DNA from: Ahrensia marina
Lineage (GTDB): Bacteria > Pseudomonadota > Alphaproteobacteria > Rhizobiales > Rhizobiaceae
NCBI RefSeq assembly: GCF_001293565.1
Contig: NZ_JXMU01000005.1
Location: forward strand, 62,001-126,000
Length of the DNA: 64,000 nucleotides
Direction: 5' to 3'
Position 1 is the first letter of the stretch; each line of letters opens with the position of its first letter. A program made the position numbers and the translations under genes. Shown one piece after another: positions 8,397-16,963 of this stretch. Below the pieces are notes generated by a model that made no database searches, was not told where the DNA came from, and saw nothing but the letters and a program-made list of their open reading frames with translations.

Positions 8397-8424
8397 TTGC
8401 CCACCTTACCATAACTTCTATGAT
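8397..8424 (+). promoter_or_regulatory. Probable promoter of the DGQHR-like/HEPN pair
   Basis: TTGCCC (8397-8402), a 16-bp spacer and TATGAT (8419-8424) lie 33 bp before ATG 8458. AAGG at 8444-8447 is the ribosome binding site. The -35 sits inside TTCCCCCTTGCCC, a motif found also at 4630-4642. Confidence 0.45.
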
Positions 8425-8457
8425 CAAATTTCAAAGCCGAAAAAAGGACATTGACTG

Positions 8458-9699
8458 ATGGAGTTTATTTCTCAACTCATAGATAAAAAGATTATGGGCG
8501 TGAATATTGCAGCAGTCTTAAGTATCGAAGAATATATCAAGTTCGCTCCCAACATACTCGATAAAAATGACTACCAACGCCGTAAGGTAAAAAGTGGTGG
8601 CAAGACCTATGACTTGCTTCGGGATGATTTGGTAGAAGGCTGCGTCATTCCACCAATTATCTTAGCAGTTACTAACGCATATGGCGCTGATTTAGATCTA
8701 TTGGTCAAAGACGCAATTCGCGAAAAAGAGGAGTTTAAAAGGTGGGCTGAGATCTATGCTTTTATTGAGCGAGCCGCGACGGACGGCGAACTTCTTATCT
8801 TGGACGGACTACAGCGAACATTAACAATCGCTGGAATTCTACTAAGAGGTGAAGGCGGTTTCAGCGAAGATCAGAAAAATGACCTTAAAGCGAGCCTAAT
8901 AAGAACAGAAATTTATGTTGGCCTTTCTAAGCCGGGTATACTGTATCGAATGCTAACGTTGAACACCGGACAGACACCCATGTCTTTCAGGCATCAACTT
9001 GAAATCCTTTATAATGACTACATTGATAACGCTCAACTTCCAGACAATATACAAGTCGTACGTGAAGCTGATGAGCAGAGAGCTCGTGGGGCTGCAACTT
9101 TCAAATATTCTGACGTGGTAGACATGTTCTACGCATATTCTACAGGCTCGCCGATGCCCTATACAAAACAGGCGTTAGTAGGCGAATTAAAAGAGCTGAA
9201 GTTTCTCGAGAGTTTCGAATACAAGCCAAAAAATGATGATATGCAGCAACTTTTAGTTGCATTTAATAGCTTATCAAAAGCTGTAGAGGAATTGGATGAC
9301 AATTGGGCGTTCGATACTGAGATAGACGAAGATTCTCCAGGTAACGACATTGTTCGGCCCTTCGCGACGAACGTAGCCTCTCTTTTTTCCAGAACCCAGG
9401 TGATGACCGGATTTGGGGCCGAGTGCCAAAGACTGGTTGATCAAGATATGTACGGCGATCTCGATGCGATTAAGGCTCAGGCGAGCAAGATCAAATTCTC
9501 CGGAGAACCGAGCCAGGCGTTAGACCAATTGGTAGGGATTTTGGACAGAATTTCAAAGAACGCCAAACGCATCGGCGACGCACAACGCGCTTACTTCCAG
9601 TTTGCATTCCGAGCTCTTCTAAACCCGAACAGCGAAGCTTATCTCGACCTTTCCAAATGCTGGCTTTCAGCAGAAGAAACCTACCAAATGATGTTTTAA
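8458..9699 (+). CDS. ParB/DGQHR-like domain protein, first gene of a putative two-gene defence unit
   Basis: A protein of 413 residues, not assigned to a named family. The N-terminal half has features of the ParB/DUF262/DGQHR group: YQRRKVKSGGKTYDLLRDDL (39-58), VIPPIILAV (63-71), LLILDGLQRTLTI (112-124, where DGLQR replaces DGQHR/DGQQR), and LYRMLTLNTGQTPMSFRHQ (162-180), where the family has an Asn-containing segment. The C-terminal half is helical and unrecognised. Related proteins include DndB and GmrS/D-type subunits, which bind nucleotides or DNA ends; the activity here is unknown. ATG 8458 has a clear ribosome binding site. The next gene starts 12 bases after this stop, so the two form one transcript. 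Confidence 0.6.
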   Translation: MEFISQLIDKKIMGVNIAAVLSIEEYIKFAPNILDKNDYQRRKVKSGGKTYDLLRDDLVEGCVIPPIILAVTNAYGADLDLLVKDAIREKEEFKRWAEIYAFIERAATDGELLILDGLQRTLTIAGILLRGEGGFSEDQKNDLKASLIRTEIYVGLSKPGILYRMLTLNTGQTPMSFRHQLEILYNDYIDNAQLPDNIQVVREADEQRARGAATFKYSDVVDMFYAYSTGSPMPYTKQALVGELKELKFLESFEYKPKNDDMQQLLVAFNSLSKAVEELDDNWAFDTEIDEDSPGNDIVRPFATNVASLFSRTQVMTGFGAECQRLVDQDMYGDLDAIKAQASKIKFSGEPSQALDQLVGILDRISKNAKRIGDAQRAYFQFAFRALLNPNSEAYLDLSKCWLSAEETYQMMF

Positions 9700-9711
9700 A
9701 GGCGTAGATAT

Positions 9712-10941
9712 TTGTCAGCATTCCTGGATGCCACACCAGAAGACCTCAAATCACTTGATCTGAATGTAGCTCGTAGTGAACAGGAGGCTCAATTAAAATC
9801 AGACCTTGGCGTGATCTGCACGGTTAAACACGGCATCACAGTTAGCAGCCAGAGGGACTCTGGAAAATACTACGCTCTGCTCTGTAATTTGGGGCCGGTC
9901 CGTGAGGCGGGTACTTGCATCGTTTCACTTTCACCCGGCCAGCATCGTTTGGGATTTGCCTTTCCTCTCACTGCATTGAAGTCAGGCGTGGGCATTGAGG
10001 AGGGATGGCCAAGCAATTTTGCGGAAGTCGGCTTTCGTAAACTCACTACTTTGGAAAACATCCATAAATACTCAGTTGTGCGGTCGATGGCCGAACTGAA
10101 GCATCGCGAACTTTATCTGGATGAACTTTATTCTGATAATCTCACAATGTTCGTTTTTAGTCGCGAGGCACTTGCGAATGCCGATGTGTCCACTTCAATC
10201 TTGGAGTTAATGCTCCTTGAACGAGGCGTTTATCAAGTTTTGGGATTTCAATCCTTAGCAGAGACAATTAACGGCTTGCACCCACTTCCTTCGGGACCAA
10301 TCAAGTTGAGGTTGCCCTGCCTAGATGCTCAGGGCGATAGTGAAGTAATCAGCGAGTTAATTAAGCGCGGTGACGCTGACGTTTCAGGCGTTGGGGGATT
10401 TCTCCAATATTATCAAATCCTAGAATTTTGTATTGATAGAATTTTCCAGCAAGAGATTAGACAGCTTCCAAGTGCCCAATTGGATACATGGGCATTAAAA
10501 GAGCAACTAGGAAACATTACCTCAGAGAGAAAGCGCATAGCTTGGCTAGATGTAAAATATTTGCGGAGCACCGTGGATCGCAATGCGTTTGAGGAGCTGA
10601 AAGTTGAATGCATCGGCTTCTTGAAGAACTCTCACATCGAGATTGACGAGCAGAAGTCTTGGCATGAATGCCTATACAAAGTTAGGAACATCATTGTTCA
10701 TAATCAAATTAAAATGCACCGAACGCCGGGCCGGGTATCATTACAAGATTTAAATATGGCTCTAAGAAAGAGTAGTTTTGAGCTATTGCTTCACTTTGAT
10801 CTTGGCGCAACAAATTCCCAGTTAGTTACCACAAATGCAGACGGAAGAAAGCAAGGTCTACCTGAACAAGCCGGCACGGTGAAACAAATCATGGGGATGG
10901 CCATTAAAGCTATCAAGGGCAACTGGAATAGCATTTTCTAG
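9712..10941 (+). CDS. HEPN-motif protein, putative RNase partner of the preceding gene
   Basis: A protein of 409 residues. The C-terminal part (about 228-365) looks like a HEPN helical bundle: FLQYYQILEFCIDRIF (230-245), then a long helix, then LYKVRNIIVHNQ (321-332), which contains the R-x4-H motif (Arg325, His330) of HEPN ribonucleases. The N-terminal 220 residues are mostly beta-like and not recognised; they may sense a trigger. HEPN RNases often cleave tRNA or mRNA in toxin-antitoxin and abortive-infection systems. TTG 9712 is preceded by AAGG (9699-9702) at 9 bp, so I take it as the start. It is the last gene before the right end of the element, a common place for cargo. Confidence 0.62.
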   Translation: MSAFLDATPEDLKSLDLNVARSEQEAQLKSDLGVICTVKHGITVSSQRDSGKYYALLCNLGPVREAGTCIVSLSPGQHRLGFAFPLTALKSGVGIEEGWPSNFAEVGFRKLTTLENIHKYSVVRSMAELKHRELYLDELYSDNLTMFVFSREALANADVSTSILELMLLERGVYQVLGFQSLAETINGLHPLPSGPIKLRLPCLDAQGDSEVISELIKRGDADVSGVGGFLQYYQILEFCIDRIFQQEIRQLPSAQLDTWALKEQLGNITSERKRIAWLDVKYLRSTVDRNAFEELKVECIGFLKNSHIEIDEQKSWHECLYKVRNIIVHNQIKMHRTPGRVSLQDLNMALRKSSFELLLHFDLGATNSQLVTTNADGRKQGLPEQAGTVKQIMGMAIKAIKGNWNSIF

Positions 10942-11040
10942 ATGAACGAGCATTTCAGAATGAAGTCAATAATTGACACAAGCCCATCACTGGAAATTTT
11001 AACTCGAATATTTATCCACATTCAGTGCGTGTACAACTAA

Positions 11041-11089
11041 GTTAAATGAAGGTCTTTTGTTCACACAATGAGCATGTTATGACCGCCCG
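11041..11089. other. attR of the comM element
   Basis: The right junction mirrors attL. The element arm GTTAAATGAAGGTC... (11041-11060) is followed by 10 bp, AG (11071-11072), 10 bp, then the chromosomal arm CCGCCCG (11083-11089). Joining 1611-1629 to 11073-11089 gives a 36-bp attB with perfect 7-bp arms (CGGGCGG/CCGCCCG). Joining 11041-11072 to 1630-1659 gives a 62-bp attP with 20-bp imperfect arms. Both are centred on AG. Confidence 0.82.
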
Positions 11090-11711
11090 CAGCGGCGACT
11101 TCCAATGCCCGCTTTGCCGTTTCCTGCCCTTTAATATCGGCAAGATCAGGCAGGACAGATTTGGCGATGCGCGTTACCGGTTGCGGACGTGATAAAACCT
11201 GCGTGCCCCTGAAATGATTGGCAAGGCCGATCAAGCTCACCGGGGCTAGAATTGGCATATCGCTGTCGGCCCAAGCGGCTTCCGCGCCGCACTCATAAGG
11301 GCATATCAACCCCTTGCCAACGCTGTTTGCAGCAATCGCAGCAGGCAGCACACCCGCGACAGCGGCAATGGTTCCATCCAGCGAGAGTTCGCCCAAAACA
11401 CTATAATTGGCTAAACTATCGGACGGAATCGCGCCTAAAGCTGCCATAAGGCCAAGCGCGATTGGCAAATCAAAATGGCTTCCTTCTTTCGGCAAGTCCG
11501 CAGGCGCAAGGTTGATCGTTACTTTTTTGGGCGGCATTGAAAGACCGGACGCATGTAGTGCCGCCTGAACGCGCTCACGGCTTTCTGCCACCGCTTTATC
11601 CGGCAGACCGACAATGTGCATATTCATCTTGCCGGGCGCGACCATAACCTGAACATCAACCGGCACTGCATCAATGCCCTGAAACGCAACCGTCGAAACT
11701 CGTGAAACCAT
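11061..11711 (-). pseudogene. comM: comM (YifB family), 5' fragment split by the element
   Basis: This is the N-terminal 213 codons of ComM: the Lon-like ChlI domain with RVSTVAFQGIDAVPVDVQV, VGLPDKAVAESRERVQAALHASG, NLAPADLPKEGSHFDLPIALGL, then KGQETAKRALEVAAAGGHNM. After Met213 the frame runs into the element and stops at 11061-11063, just before the Walker A loop. The product would lack the ATPase and could not work as a helicase. ATG 11711 gives the usual family start (MVSRVSTVAFQG); an upstream ATG at 11756 would add 15 non-conserved residues. The rest of the gene is at 736-1629. Confidence 0.92.
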
Positions 11712-11921
11712 TTTGGCCCCCACCATCCCGGTGCAAAAAAAGTTTTTTATACGCACCGCCTACACAACCTACTCCGTACAGGTTGCGCTACGGCAGCTAT
11801 AAACGCACATATGGGAAAACAATGCAAGAACATTGCGGGAACAAATTAATCTCGAAGTTGTAATTTAGTTGTATCCGGTTGTGAGACCGGAACAAAAAAC
11901 CCGAAAACAAATGGCTTGTTC

Positions 11922-12860
11922 TTAAAGTTTCGCTTCAACAGCATCCCAGAAAAGAGCTGCAATATCAGCGCCGCCGAATTTCTTCACCTCACGTACACCT
12001 GTGGGCGACGTTACGTTGATTTCGGTCATCAAACCGCCGATTACGTCAATGCCCACCAAAGTCAGTCCGCGTTTTTCCAGCTCCGGCCCGATGCGCGCGC
12101 ATATTTCCAGTTCGCGCTCGGTCATCGTTGTTTCAACAGCCTGACCACCAACATGCATGTTAGACCGTGTGTCACTTTCAGAAGGAACACGGTTGATCGC
12201 ACCGACCGGTTTACCGTCAATCAGCAAAATACGTTTGTCGCCAGCGCGCACATCTTTCAAATAGCGCTGCGCGATAATGGGTTCACGTGTTAGCTGCGTA
12301 AACATCTCCATCAGGGATGTCAGGTTTCGGTCTCCGTCACGAAGGTGGAAAACACCCGCACCGCCATTACCGTAAAGCGGCTTTAAAATAATATCGCCAT
12401 GCTTTTCACGGAATGCGCGGATCTCGTCCAGATCCAGCGTTACAATGGTTTCCGGCATCAGGTCGCCAAATTCCATCACGAATATTTTTTCCGGCGCATT
12501 GCGCACAGAGCGCGGATTATTCACCACCAAAGTGTCAGAATGAACCATCTCCAACATATGTGTTGTTGTGATGTAATTCATATCAAAGGGCGGATCCTGA
12601 CGCAGCAACACAACGTCCATATCGCGCAGGCTGGTGCGCACTTTATCACCAAGAGTGAAGTGATCGCCTTCGACATCGCGCACTTCAAGCTTTTCCATTG
12701 CGGCGGTTACATCCGAACCGCTCATCGTCAGGCGGTCAGGTGTGTAATGGTACAGTTCATGGCCGCGCGCTTGCGCCTCGAGGCACAGAGCGAAACTTGT
12801 ATCGCCACCAATGGAGATGTTTGCGATATGATCCATCTGGATTGCGATTTTAAGCGCCAT
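11922..12860 (-). CDS. gshB: Glutathione synthetase
   Basis: This ATP-grasp enzyme joins gamma-glutamylcysteine and glycine to make glutathione in the cytoplasm. It is 312 residues, the usual length of bacterial GshB. Seen are the N-terminal KIAIQMDHI segment, [19 protein letters not shown] (substrate region), [14 protein letters not shown] (the ATP-grasp glycine loop), [28 protein letters not shown], and [14 protein letters not shown] near the end, with the metal-binding Glu/Asn. It reads away from yraN, with a 204-bp gap upstream that contains a palindromic repeat. No upstream gshA is in the window. Confidence 0.96.
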   Translation of the reverse strand: MALKIAIQMDHIANISIGGDTSFALCLEAQARGHELYHYTPDRLTMSGSDVTAAMEKLEVRDVEGDHFTLGDKVRTSLRDMDVVLLRQDPPFDMNYITTTHMLEMVHSDTLVVNNPRSVRNAPEKIFVMEFGDLMPETIVTLDLDEIRAFREKHGDIILKPLYGNGGAGVFHLRDGDRNLTSLMEMFTQLTREPIIAQRYLKDVRAGDKRILLIDGKPVGAINRVPSESDTRSNMHVGGQAVETTMTERELEICARIGPELEKRGLTLVGIDVIGGLMTEINVTSPTGVREVKKFGGADIAALFWDAVEAKL

Positions 12861-12934
12861 GTCTATTTCCTATAATCAGTTTTTCTAAAGGCCTTGCGAT
12901 GAACATGTTTCAACATAACGCCTCTAAATCTCTG

Positions 12935-12993
12935 TTTTGCCGCGTGTTTGGTGCGAAAAACCGGTGCCCACTTTTTCACAACACGCTCTAAGT
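12935..12993. repeat. Palindromic intergenic repeat resembling RIME-type rhizobial elements
   Basis: In the 204-bp gap between gshB and yraN, CGTGTT ... GCGAAAAA-CCGGTGCCCA-CTTTTTCAC ... AACACG forms a nested inverted repeat. The GAAAAACCGGT(T/G)CCCACTTTTTC core is familiar to me from palindromic mosaic repeats scattered between genes of Rhizobiales. Only one copy is seen in this window, so the identification as a dispersed repeat is from memory. Confidence 0.5.
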
Positions 12994-13064
12994 GCGCCCT
13001 GCAACACGAAATTACAATCCTTGCCCTATTACGTTTTAGTGAACGCTTATTCAAACTATTTGAA

Positions 13065-13433
13065 TCAAGGCATATAGATTGCCGGAATATGGACTGGCCA
13101 GCGCCTCGGCAGACAAGCAATTAAATCATAACGGATCGACAATGAAGCATAGTCCTGCTGCTTTGCAAGCCAAAGATCACCTGCCGATTCTATGCGGCGA
13201 AGTGTGGTATGCGTTACAGCTTCCATCGCTTCTTCAACAGAGTTACGCGCCTTTACTTCGACCATTAAAATCAAATTGCCGCGCCGTGCAATTATGTCGA
13301 CTTCACCGGATTTGGTTTTGAACCGCCTGGCAACAATGCGATAGCCTTTCAATCTCAAACACAGTGCCGCCAACCATTCACTGCGATGGCCTTTTTTATA
13401 GGCATCGCGCTTTTTGCTGGTCCCGTCACGCAT
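13065..13433 (-). CDS. yraN: YraN/UPF0102 family endonuclease-fold protein
   Basis: A 122-residue member of UPF0102. It carries [37 protein letters not shown] and LMVEVKARN, the Glu-Asp-GluxLys pattern of a PD-(D/E)xK nuclease fold. Cellular role in the family is unsettled; it is thought to act on DNA. Its start overlaps the end of rsmI by 8 bases, so it is translated from the same message, as in many Rhizobiales. Confidence 0.93.
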   Translation of the reverse strand: MRDGTSKKRDAYKKGHRSEWLAALCLRLKGYRIVARRFKTKSGEVDIIARRGNLILMVEVKARNSVEEAMEAVTHTTLRRIESAGDLWLAKQQDYASLSIRYDLIACLPRRWPVHIPAIYMP

Positions 13434-14316
13434 CGTCGTTCTTGAAAGTTAAGAGCCGTGCGTAAAGATCGGCTTTTTGCAGGCCTGTTATTTTCGCCGC
13501 TTCTTTGGCTGCCTTTGAGGCGGGCATCTCTTCCAATAAGGATTTCAGGATTGCATCGACATCTTTTTCAGATGTGGCCGTATCTGTGGCTTGCGCAGGT
13601 GCGATGAGAATTACTATTTCACCTTTTATCGTTTCACCATCGAAACGATCTGATATTTCTCTAGCAGACAATGTAAGTATTGTTTCAAATCGCTTGGTCA
13701 ATTCACGACCAACGCACACCATTCTGTCAGCGCCCATGACATCACAAATGGCCTTTAATGATCCGGCTAACCGTGTCGGTGCCTCGAATAGAATCAATGT
13801 GGATTGAACATGTGACAGAGCTTGCAGAAAATTTCGCCGCGCTCCGTCCTTGTTTGGGAAAAACCCGACAAATCTGAAATCATCAGAAGGCAAACCGGAT
13901 GCGGCCAAGCCTGCCAACACCGCCGATGCGCCCGGAATTGGGATGACGCGAAATCCGGCCTTTCTAACCTCAACGACCAAACGGTAGCCCGGATCAGAGA
14001 CAAGCGGTGTACCTGCGTCGGAGACCAATGCCACCGACTTTCCCGCGCTAAGCTGTTCAATCAGTTTTGGTCCCACCTTCTGCGCATTGTGCTCGTGATA
14101 AGCATAGGGCTTTTGAACGATACCGTAACGATCCAGCAATCGCCGCGTGATGCGGGTGTCTTCGCAGGCAAGAACATCACATGCAGCAAGCGTTTCCAGC
14201 CCGCGGATTGTCATATCGCCTAAGTTCCCGATTGGCGTAGACACCAGATAAAGGGCTGCCTCCAATGGCGGCGCACTGATTTCATGGCCTGAAATGATAA
14301 AGGAACGATCTGCCAT
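13426..14316 (-). CDS. rsmI: 16S rRNA (cytidine1402-2'-O)-methyltransferase
   Basis: RsmI uses S-adenosylmethionine to methylate the 2'-OH of C1402 in the 16S rRNA decoding centre. The protein is 296 residues and has the tetrapyrrole-methylase fold: [56 protein letters not shown] (glycine-rich SAM site), and [27 protein letters not shown]. The C-terminal helices (about 250-295) match the RsmI HTH tail. It overlaps yraN by 8 bases at its end and shares one base with the stop of hemW, forming a tight operon. Confidence 0.96.
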   Translation of the reverse strand: MADRSFIISGHEISAPPLEAALYLVSTPIGNLGDMTIRGLETLAACDVLACEDTRITRRLLDRYGIVQKPYAYHEHNAQKVGPKLIEQLSAGKSVALVSDAGTPLVSDPGYRLVVEVRKAGFRVIPIPGASAVLAGLAASGLPSDDFRFVGFFPNKDGARRNFLQALSHVQSTLILFEAPTRLAGSLKAICDVMGADRMVCVGRELTKRFETILTLSAREISDRFDGETIKGEIVILIAPAQATDTATSEKDVDAILKSLLEEMPASKAAKEAAKITGLQKADLYARLLTFKNDDA

Positions 14317-15491
14317 TAACCTGCCAAACTCGCAACAACACTATTGAGCACCATGCGCCCGGATTGCGTTGCCCGCAAGCGCGTGTTGGATACCGGCTCT
14401 ATCAAACCATCCATTGCGAGATTATTGAGCGCTTCCTGATTTAACGTTCTGCCGCTTAATTCTTCAAAGCGTGGAACATCCAAACCCTCGACAAGCCGCA
14501 ATCCCATAAGCAGCAACTCGTCACCTTGCTGGTGTCTGTCCAACTTTTCGCGCTCGACGATCGCATGGCCGGTTTGCCGTGTTTTGTCCAACCATTGCTC
14601 CGGCATGCGCTCGGTTATGGTCACATGTTTGAAACCATCATCGCCTGTAAAGCGGCCATGTGCGCCCGGGCCAATGCCGACATAATCCCCATAGCGCCAA
14701 TAGGTCAGATTATGGCGCGATTCTGCACCAGGGACCGCATAATTTGATATTTCATAGTTAAGCAGACCGGCATCGCGTGTAACACGCTCTGTTACATCAT
14801 AAAGGTCGGCCGCCAGATCATCTGACGGAATGATAAGCTTGCCCGCACGGTGAAGCGCTTGAAAAGGCGTATCGTCCTCAATTGTCAGTTGATAGAGTGA
14901 CAAATGGTCGGCCGCATAGGAAATAGCCTGTTTCAACTCGGCCTCCCAAGCATCCAATGTTTGTTTTGGTCTTGCATAGATCAAATCAAAAGAAAGACGC
15001 GGGAAAATATCCCGCGCCAAGCCAATCGCGATCTTTGCTTCTTCAACATTGTGCAAGCGGCCCAAAAACTTCAAATCCGCATCATTGAGTGATTGCACAC
15101 CGAGTGAAACACGGTTGATCCCTGCTTTGCGATAGGCGCGAAAACGGTTCGCCTCGACCGACGAAGGGTTGGCCTCCATCGTAATCTCTATGCCTTCCGG
15201 CAAACCCCAATATTTGGCAATACCGTTCAACGAAGCTTCGACAGTTTGCGGCTCCATAAGCGAGGGCGTGCCACCGCCAATAAAGACACTGGTGACAGTG
15301 CGTGGCCCCGTTTCTTGGCGCATTGCCGCCATTTCACTTAAGAAACCCGTCACATATTCGCGTTGGTCGACAGGTTTATGGCGCACATGGCTGTTAAAGT
15401 CACAATAGGGGCATTTGGCCGCGCAAAACGGCCAATGCAAATAAACGCCGAAACCCGGCGTTCCGTCATCACCATTGATGTTATTCGACAC
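14316..15491 (-). CDS. hemW: HemW, radical SAM heme chaperone
   Basis: HemW (formerly HemN-like) is a heme-binding radical SAM protein that delivers heme to respiratory enzymes. [21 protein letters not shown] has the CxxxCxxC iron-sulfur motif plus the extra Cys that is usual in Hem[21 protein letters not shown] and [10 protein letters not shown] follow, with the HemN C-terminal domain from about residue 290. I chose GTG 15491, which gives 391 residues and overlaps the end of rdgB by 11 bases; TTG 15494 is equally possible. The longer frame to 15569 would run inside rdgB with non-conserved sequence. It is part of the rph-rdgB-hemW-rsmI-yraN operon. Confidence 0.93.
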   Translation of the reverse strand: MSNNINGDDGTPGFGVYLHWPFCAAKCPYCDFNSHVRHKPVDQREYVTGFLSEMAAMRQETGPRTVTSVFIGGGTPSLMEPQTVEASLNGIAKYWGLPEGIEITMEANPSSVEANRFRAYRKAGINRVSLGVQSLNDADLKFLGRLHNVEEAKIAIGLARDIFPRLSFDLIYARPKQTLDAWEAELKQAISYAADHLSLYQLTIEDDTPFQALHRAGKLIIPSDDLAADLYDVTERVTRDAGLLNYEISNYAVPGAESRHNLTYWRYGDYVGIGPGAHGRFTGDDGFKHVTITERMPEQWLDKTRQTGHAIVEREKLDRHQQGDELLLMGLRLVEGLDVPRFEELSGRTLNQEALNNLAMDGLIEPVSNTRLRATQSGRMVLNSVVASLAG

Positions 15492-16131
15492 CAAGGGCTT
15501 CTCTTGCAAAAATCTGGAATGCCCGCGCGCGGTGCGACAACGCATCCGGCTGACCGGGCTGCCAGCCATGTTTTTCCTGCGATGTCATTTCACCGAATGT
15601 GCGCTCATGGCCATTGGGGACAAAAACCGGATCATAGCCAAACCCAATATCACCGCGTGGCGGCCAAACAAGATGACCCTGCGCAACACCCTTATAAAAC
15701 TCGCAATGGCCATCTGGCCAAGCAAGACAGAGCGTTGCATTAAAAGAGCCGGTTCTCTTTTCCCGCGTATCAGCGCCCTTGGCTTGCAGCTTTTCTTCGA
15801 CATTACGCATCGCCATGTCAAAGTCACGTGACCCATCGGGTAGTTCAGCCCAGTCAGCGGTATAAACGCCCGGCTCACCGTCCAGCGCATCAACACATAG
15901 GCCGCTATCGTCTGACAATGCCGGAAAGCCGGTTGCCTCCATAGCGGCAATCGCCTTTATACGCGCATTATGCTCGAATGTGGTTCCGTCTTCTTCCGGT
16001 TCAGGCAGGCCAAGTTCACCGGCTGATGTGACTTCAAAGCCGAAAGGCTCGATCAATTCACGGATCTCTTTCAGCTTACCGGCATTATGCGTGGCAATAA
16101 CCAGTTTACCCTTTTCCAAACGCCGGCTCAT
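15481..16131 (-). CDS. rdgB: XTP/dITP pyrophosphohydrolase (non-canonical purine NTPase)
   Basis: RdgB hydrolyses dITP, ITP and XTP to monophosphates, keeping deaminated purines out of nucleic acids. It has 216 residues. Motifs: [13 protein letters not shown] (nucleotide-binding loop), [25 protein letters not shown] (catalytic Asp), [32 protein letters not shown] and SHRARAFQ. Its ATG shares one base with the stop of rph (TAATG), and hemW begins within its end. Confidence 0.96.
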   Translation of the reverse strand: MSRRLEKGKLVIATHNAGKLKEIRELIEPFGFEVTSAGELGLPEPEEDGTTFEHNARIKAIAAMEATGFPALSDDSGLCVDALDGEPGVYTADWAELPDGSRDFDMAMRNVEEKLQAKGADTREKRTGSFNATLCLAWPDGHCEFYKGVAQGHLVWPPRGDIGFGYDPVFVPNGHERTFGEMTSQEKHGWQPGQPDALSHRARAFQIFAREALGVE

Positions 16132-16856
16132 TACTCGATTCCCAAAGCCTGCTTCTGAAGAGCTACCAATTGCTGGATTGCGCTGTCCGCATTATTATAG
16201 AGCTTATCAAATTCTTCACGGGTAAACGGCGCGCCTTCTGCAGTTCCCTGAATTTCGACAATGCCGCCGGAGCCGGTCATCACAAAATTCGCATCCGTTT
16301 CAGCGTTGGAATCTTCTGCGTAATCCAAATCGGTGACCGCTTCGCCTGCGTATATACCGCATGATATTGCCGCAATGTGATCTTTGATAACGCGGTTTTT
16401 TGAAGCCATCTGGCGCGAATGCATCCAGTCAAGACAATCATAAAGTGCAACAAAACCGCCGGTGATTGCCGCCGTACGTGTGCCGCCATCGGCCTGAATA
16501 ACATCGCAGTCAATCGTGATCTGGCGTTCGCCCAGCGCTTCAAGGTCAACAATCGCGCGCATGGAGCGGCCAATCAGGCGCTGGATTTCCTGTGTGCGTC
16601 CGCCTTGTTTGCCGGATGCAGCCTCGCGGCGCATACGGTCACCTGTGGCACGCGGCAACATACCATATTCAGCCGTAACCCAACCTTTACCGGAATTACG
16701 CATCCAGCCTGGAACACGTTCTTCCAGACTTGCCGTACAAAGCACATGGGTGTCGCCGAATTTTACAAGGCAAGAGCCTTCCGCATGTTTTGAAAACCCC
16801 CGTTCAAAACTGACTTCGCGCATTTGCTCTGGTGTTCTTCCCGAAGGGCGATTCAT
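16131..16856 (-). CDS. rph: Ribonuclease PH
   Basis: RNase PH is a phosphate-dependent 3'-5' exonuclease that trims tRNA precursors. The 241-residue protein shows [42 protein letters not shown], a [12 protein letters not shown] segment, [21 protein letters not shown] and [20 protein letters not shown], all family hallmarks. It is the first gene of the operon to rdgB, hemW, rsmI and yraN, and diverges from hrcA across 107 bp. Confidence 0.97.
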   Translation of the reverse strand: MNRPSGRTPEQMREVSFERGFSKHAEGSCLVKFGDTHVLCTASLEERVPGWMRNSGKGWVTAEYGMLPRATGDRMRREAASGKQGGRTQEIQRLIGRSMRAIVDLEALGERQITIDCDVIQADGGTRTAAITGGFVALYDCLDWMHSRQMASKNRVIKDHIAAISCGIYAGEAVTDLDYAEDSNAETDANFVMTGSGGIVEIQGTAEGAPFTREEFDKLYNNADSAIQQLVALQKQALGIE

Positions 16857-16963
16857 GATGGACCTCTTTCGTAATTAGCTATGCTTGTGGCTTTTAATGC
16901 AAACACAAACACAATCATAGAGTCGCAAACCCTTTTACTTGCCACAATGCAAGCTCTATATAG

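Larger units (their letters stand above)
1630..11072. mobile_element. 9.4-kb serine-integrase integrative element inserted in comM
   Basis: A block of eight genes, all on the + strand, interrupts comM between the Met and Leu codons just before the Walker A motif. The ends are set by the shared core AGCATrTTATG and by dyad arms around an AG dinucleotide (see attL and attR). Contents in order: large serine integrase, McrB-N/DUF3883 protein, small serine recombinase, GNAT-like protein, family A polymerase-like protein, zinc-cluster protein, ParB/DGQHR-like protein, HEPN-motif protein. I see no relaxase, type IV secretion, phage structural or plasmid partition gene, so it looks like a compact genomic island that depends on other routes for transfer. 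Its genes read AT-richer than the flanks. Confidence 0.87.

Noticed and set aside
4611-11041. 10-mer TACAACTAAG at 4611-4620 and 11032-11041, considered as a nested or older element end
   Set aside because: Only 10 bases match and the flanks differ; no core or arms of the att type at 4611.
1630-11072. tRNA gene as the integration site
   Set aside because: No tRNA at either end; the target is clearly the comM coding sequence.
11916-12293. 125-codon frame opposite gshB
   Set aside because: Shadow of gshB; no recognisable protein.
16857-16963. Search for a CIRCE operator before hrcA
   Set aside because: No TTAGCACTC-type inverted repeat is present; hrcA may be expressed from another promoter here.
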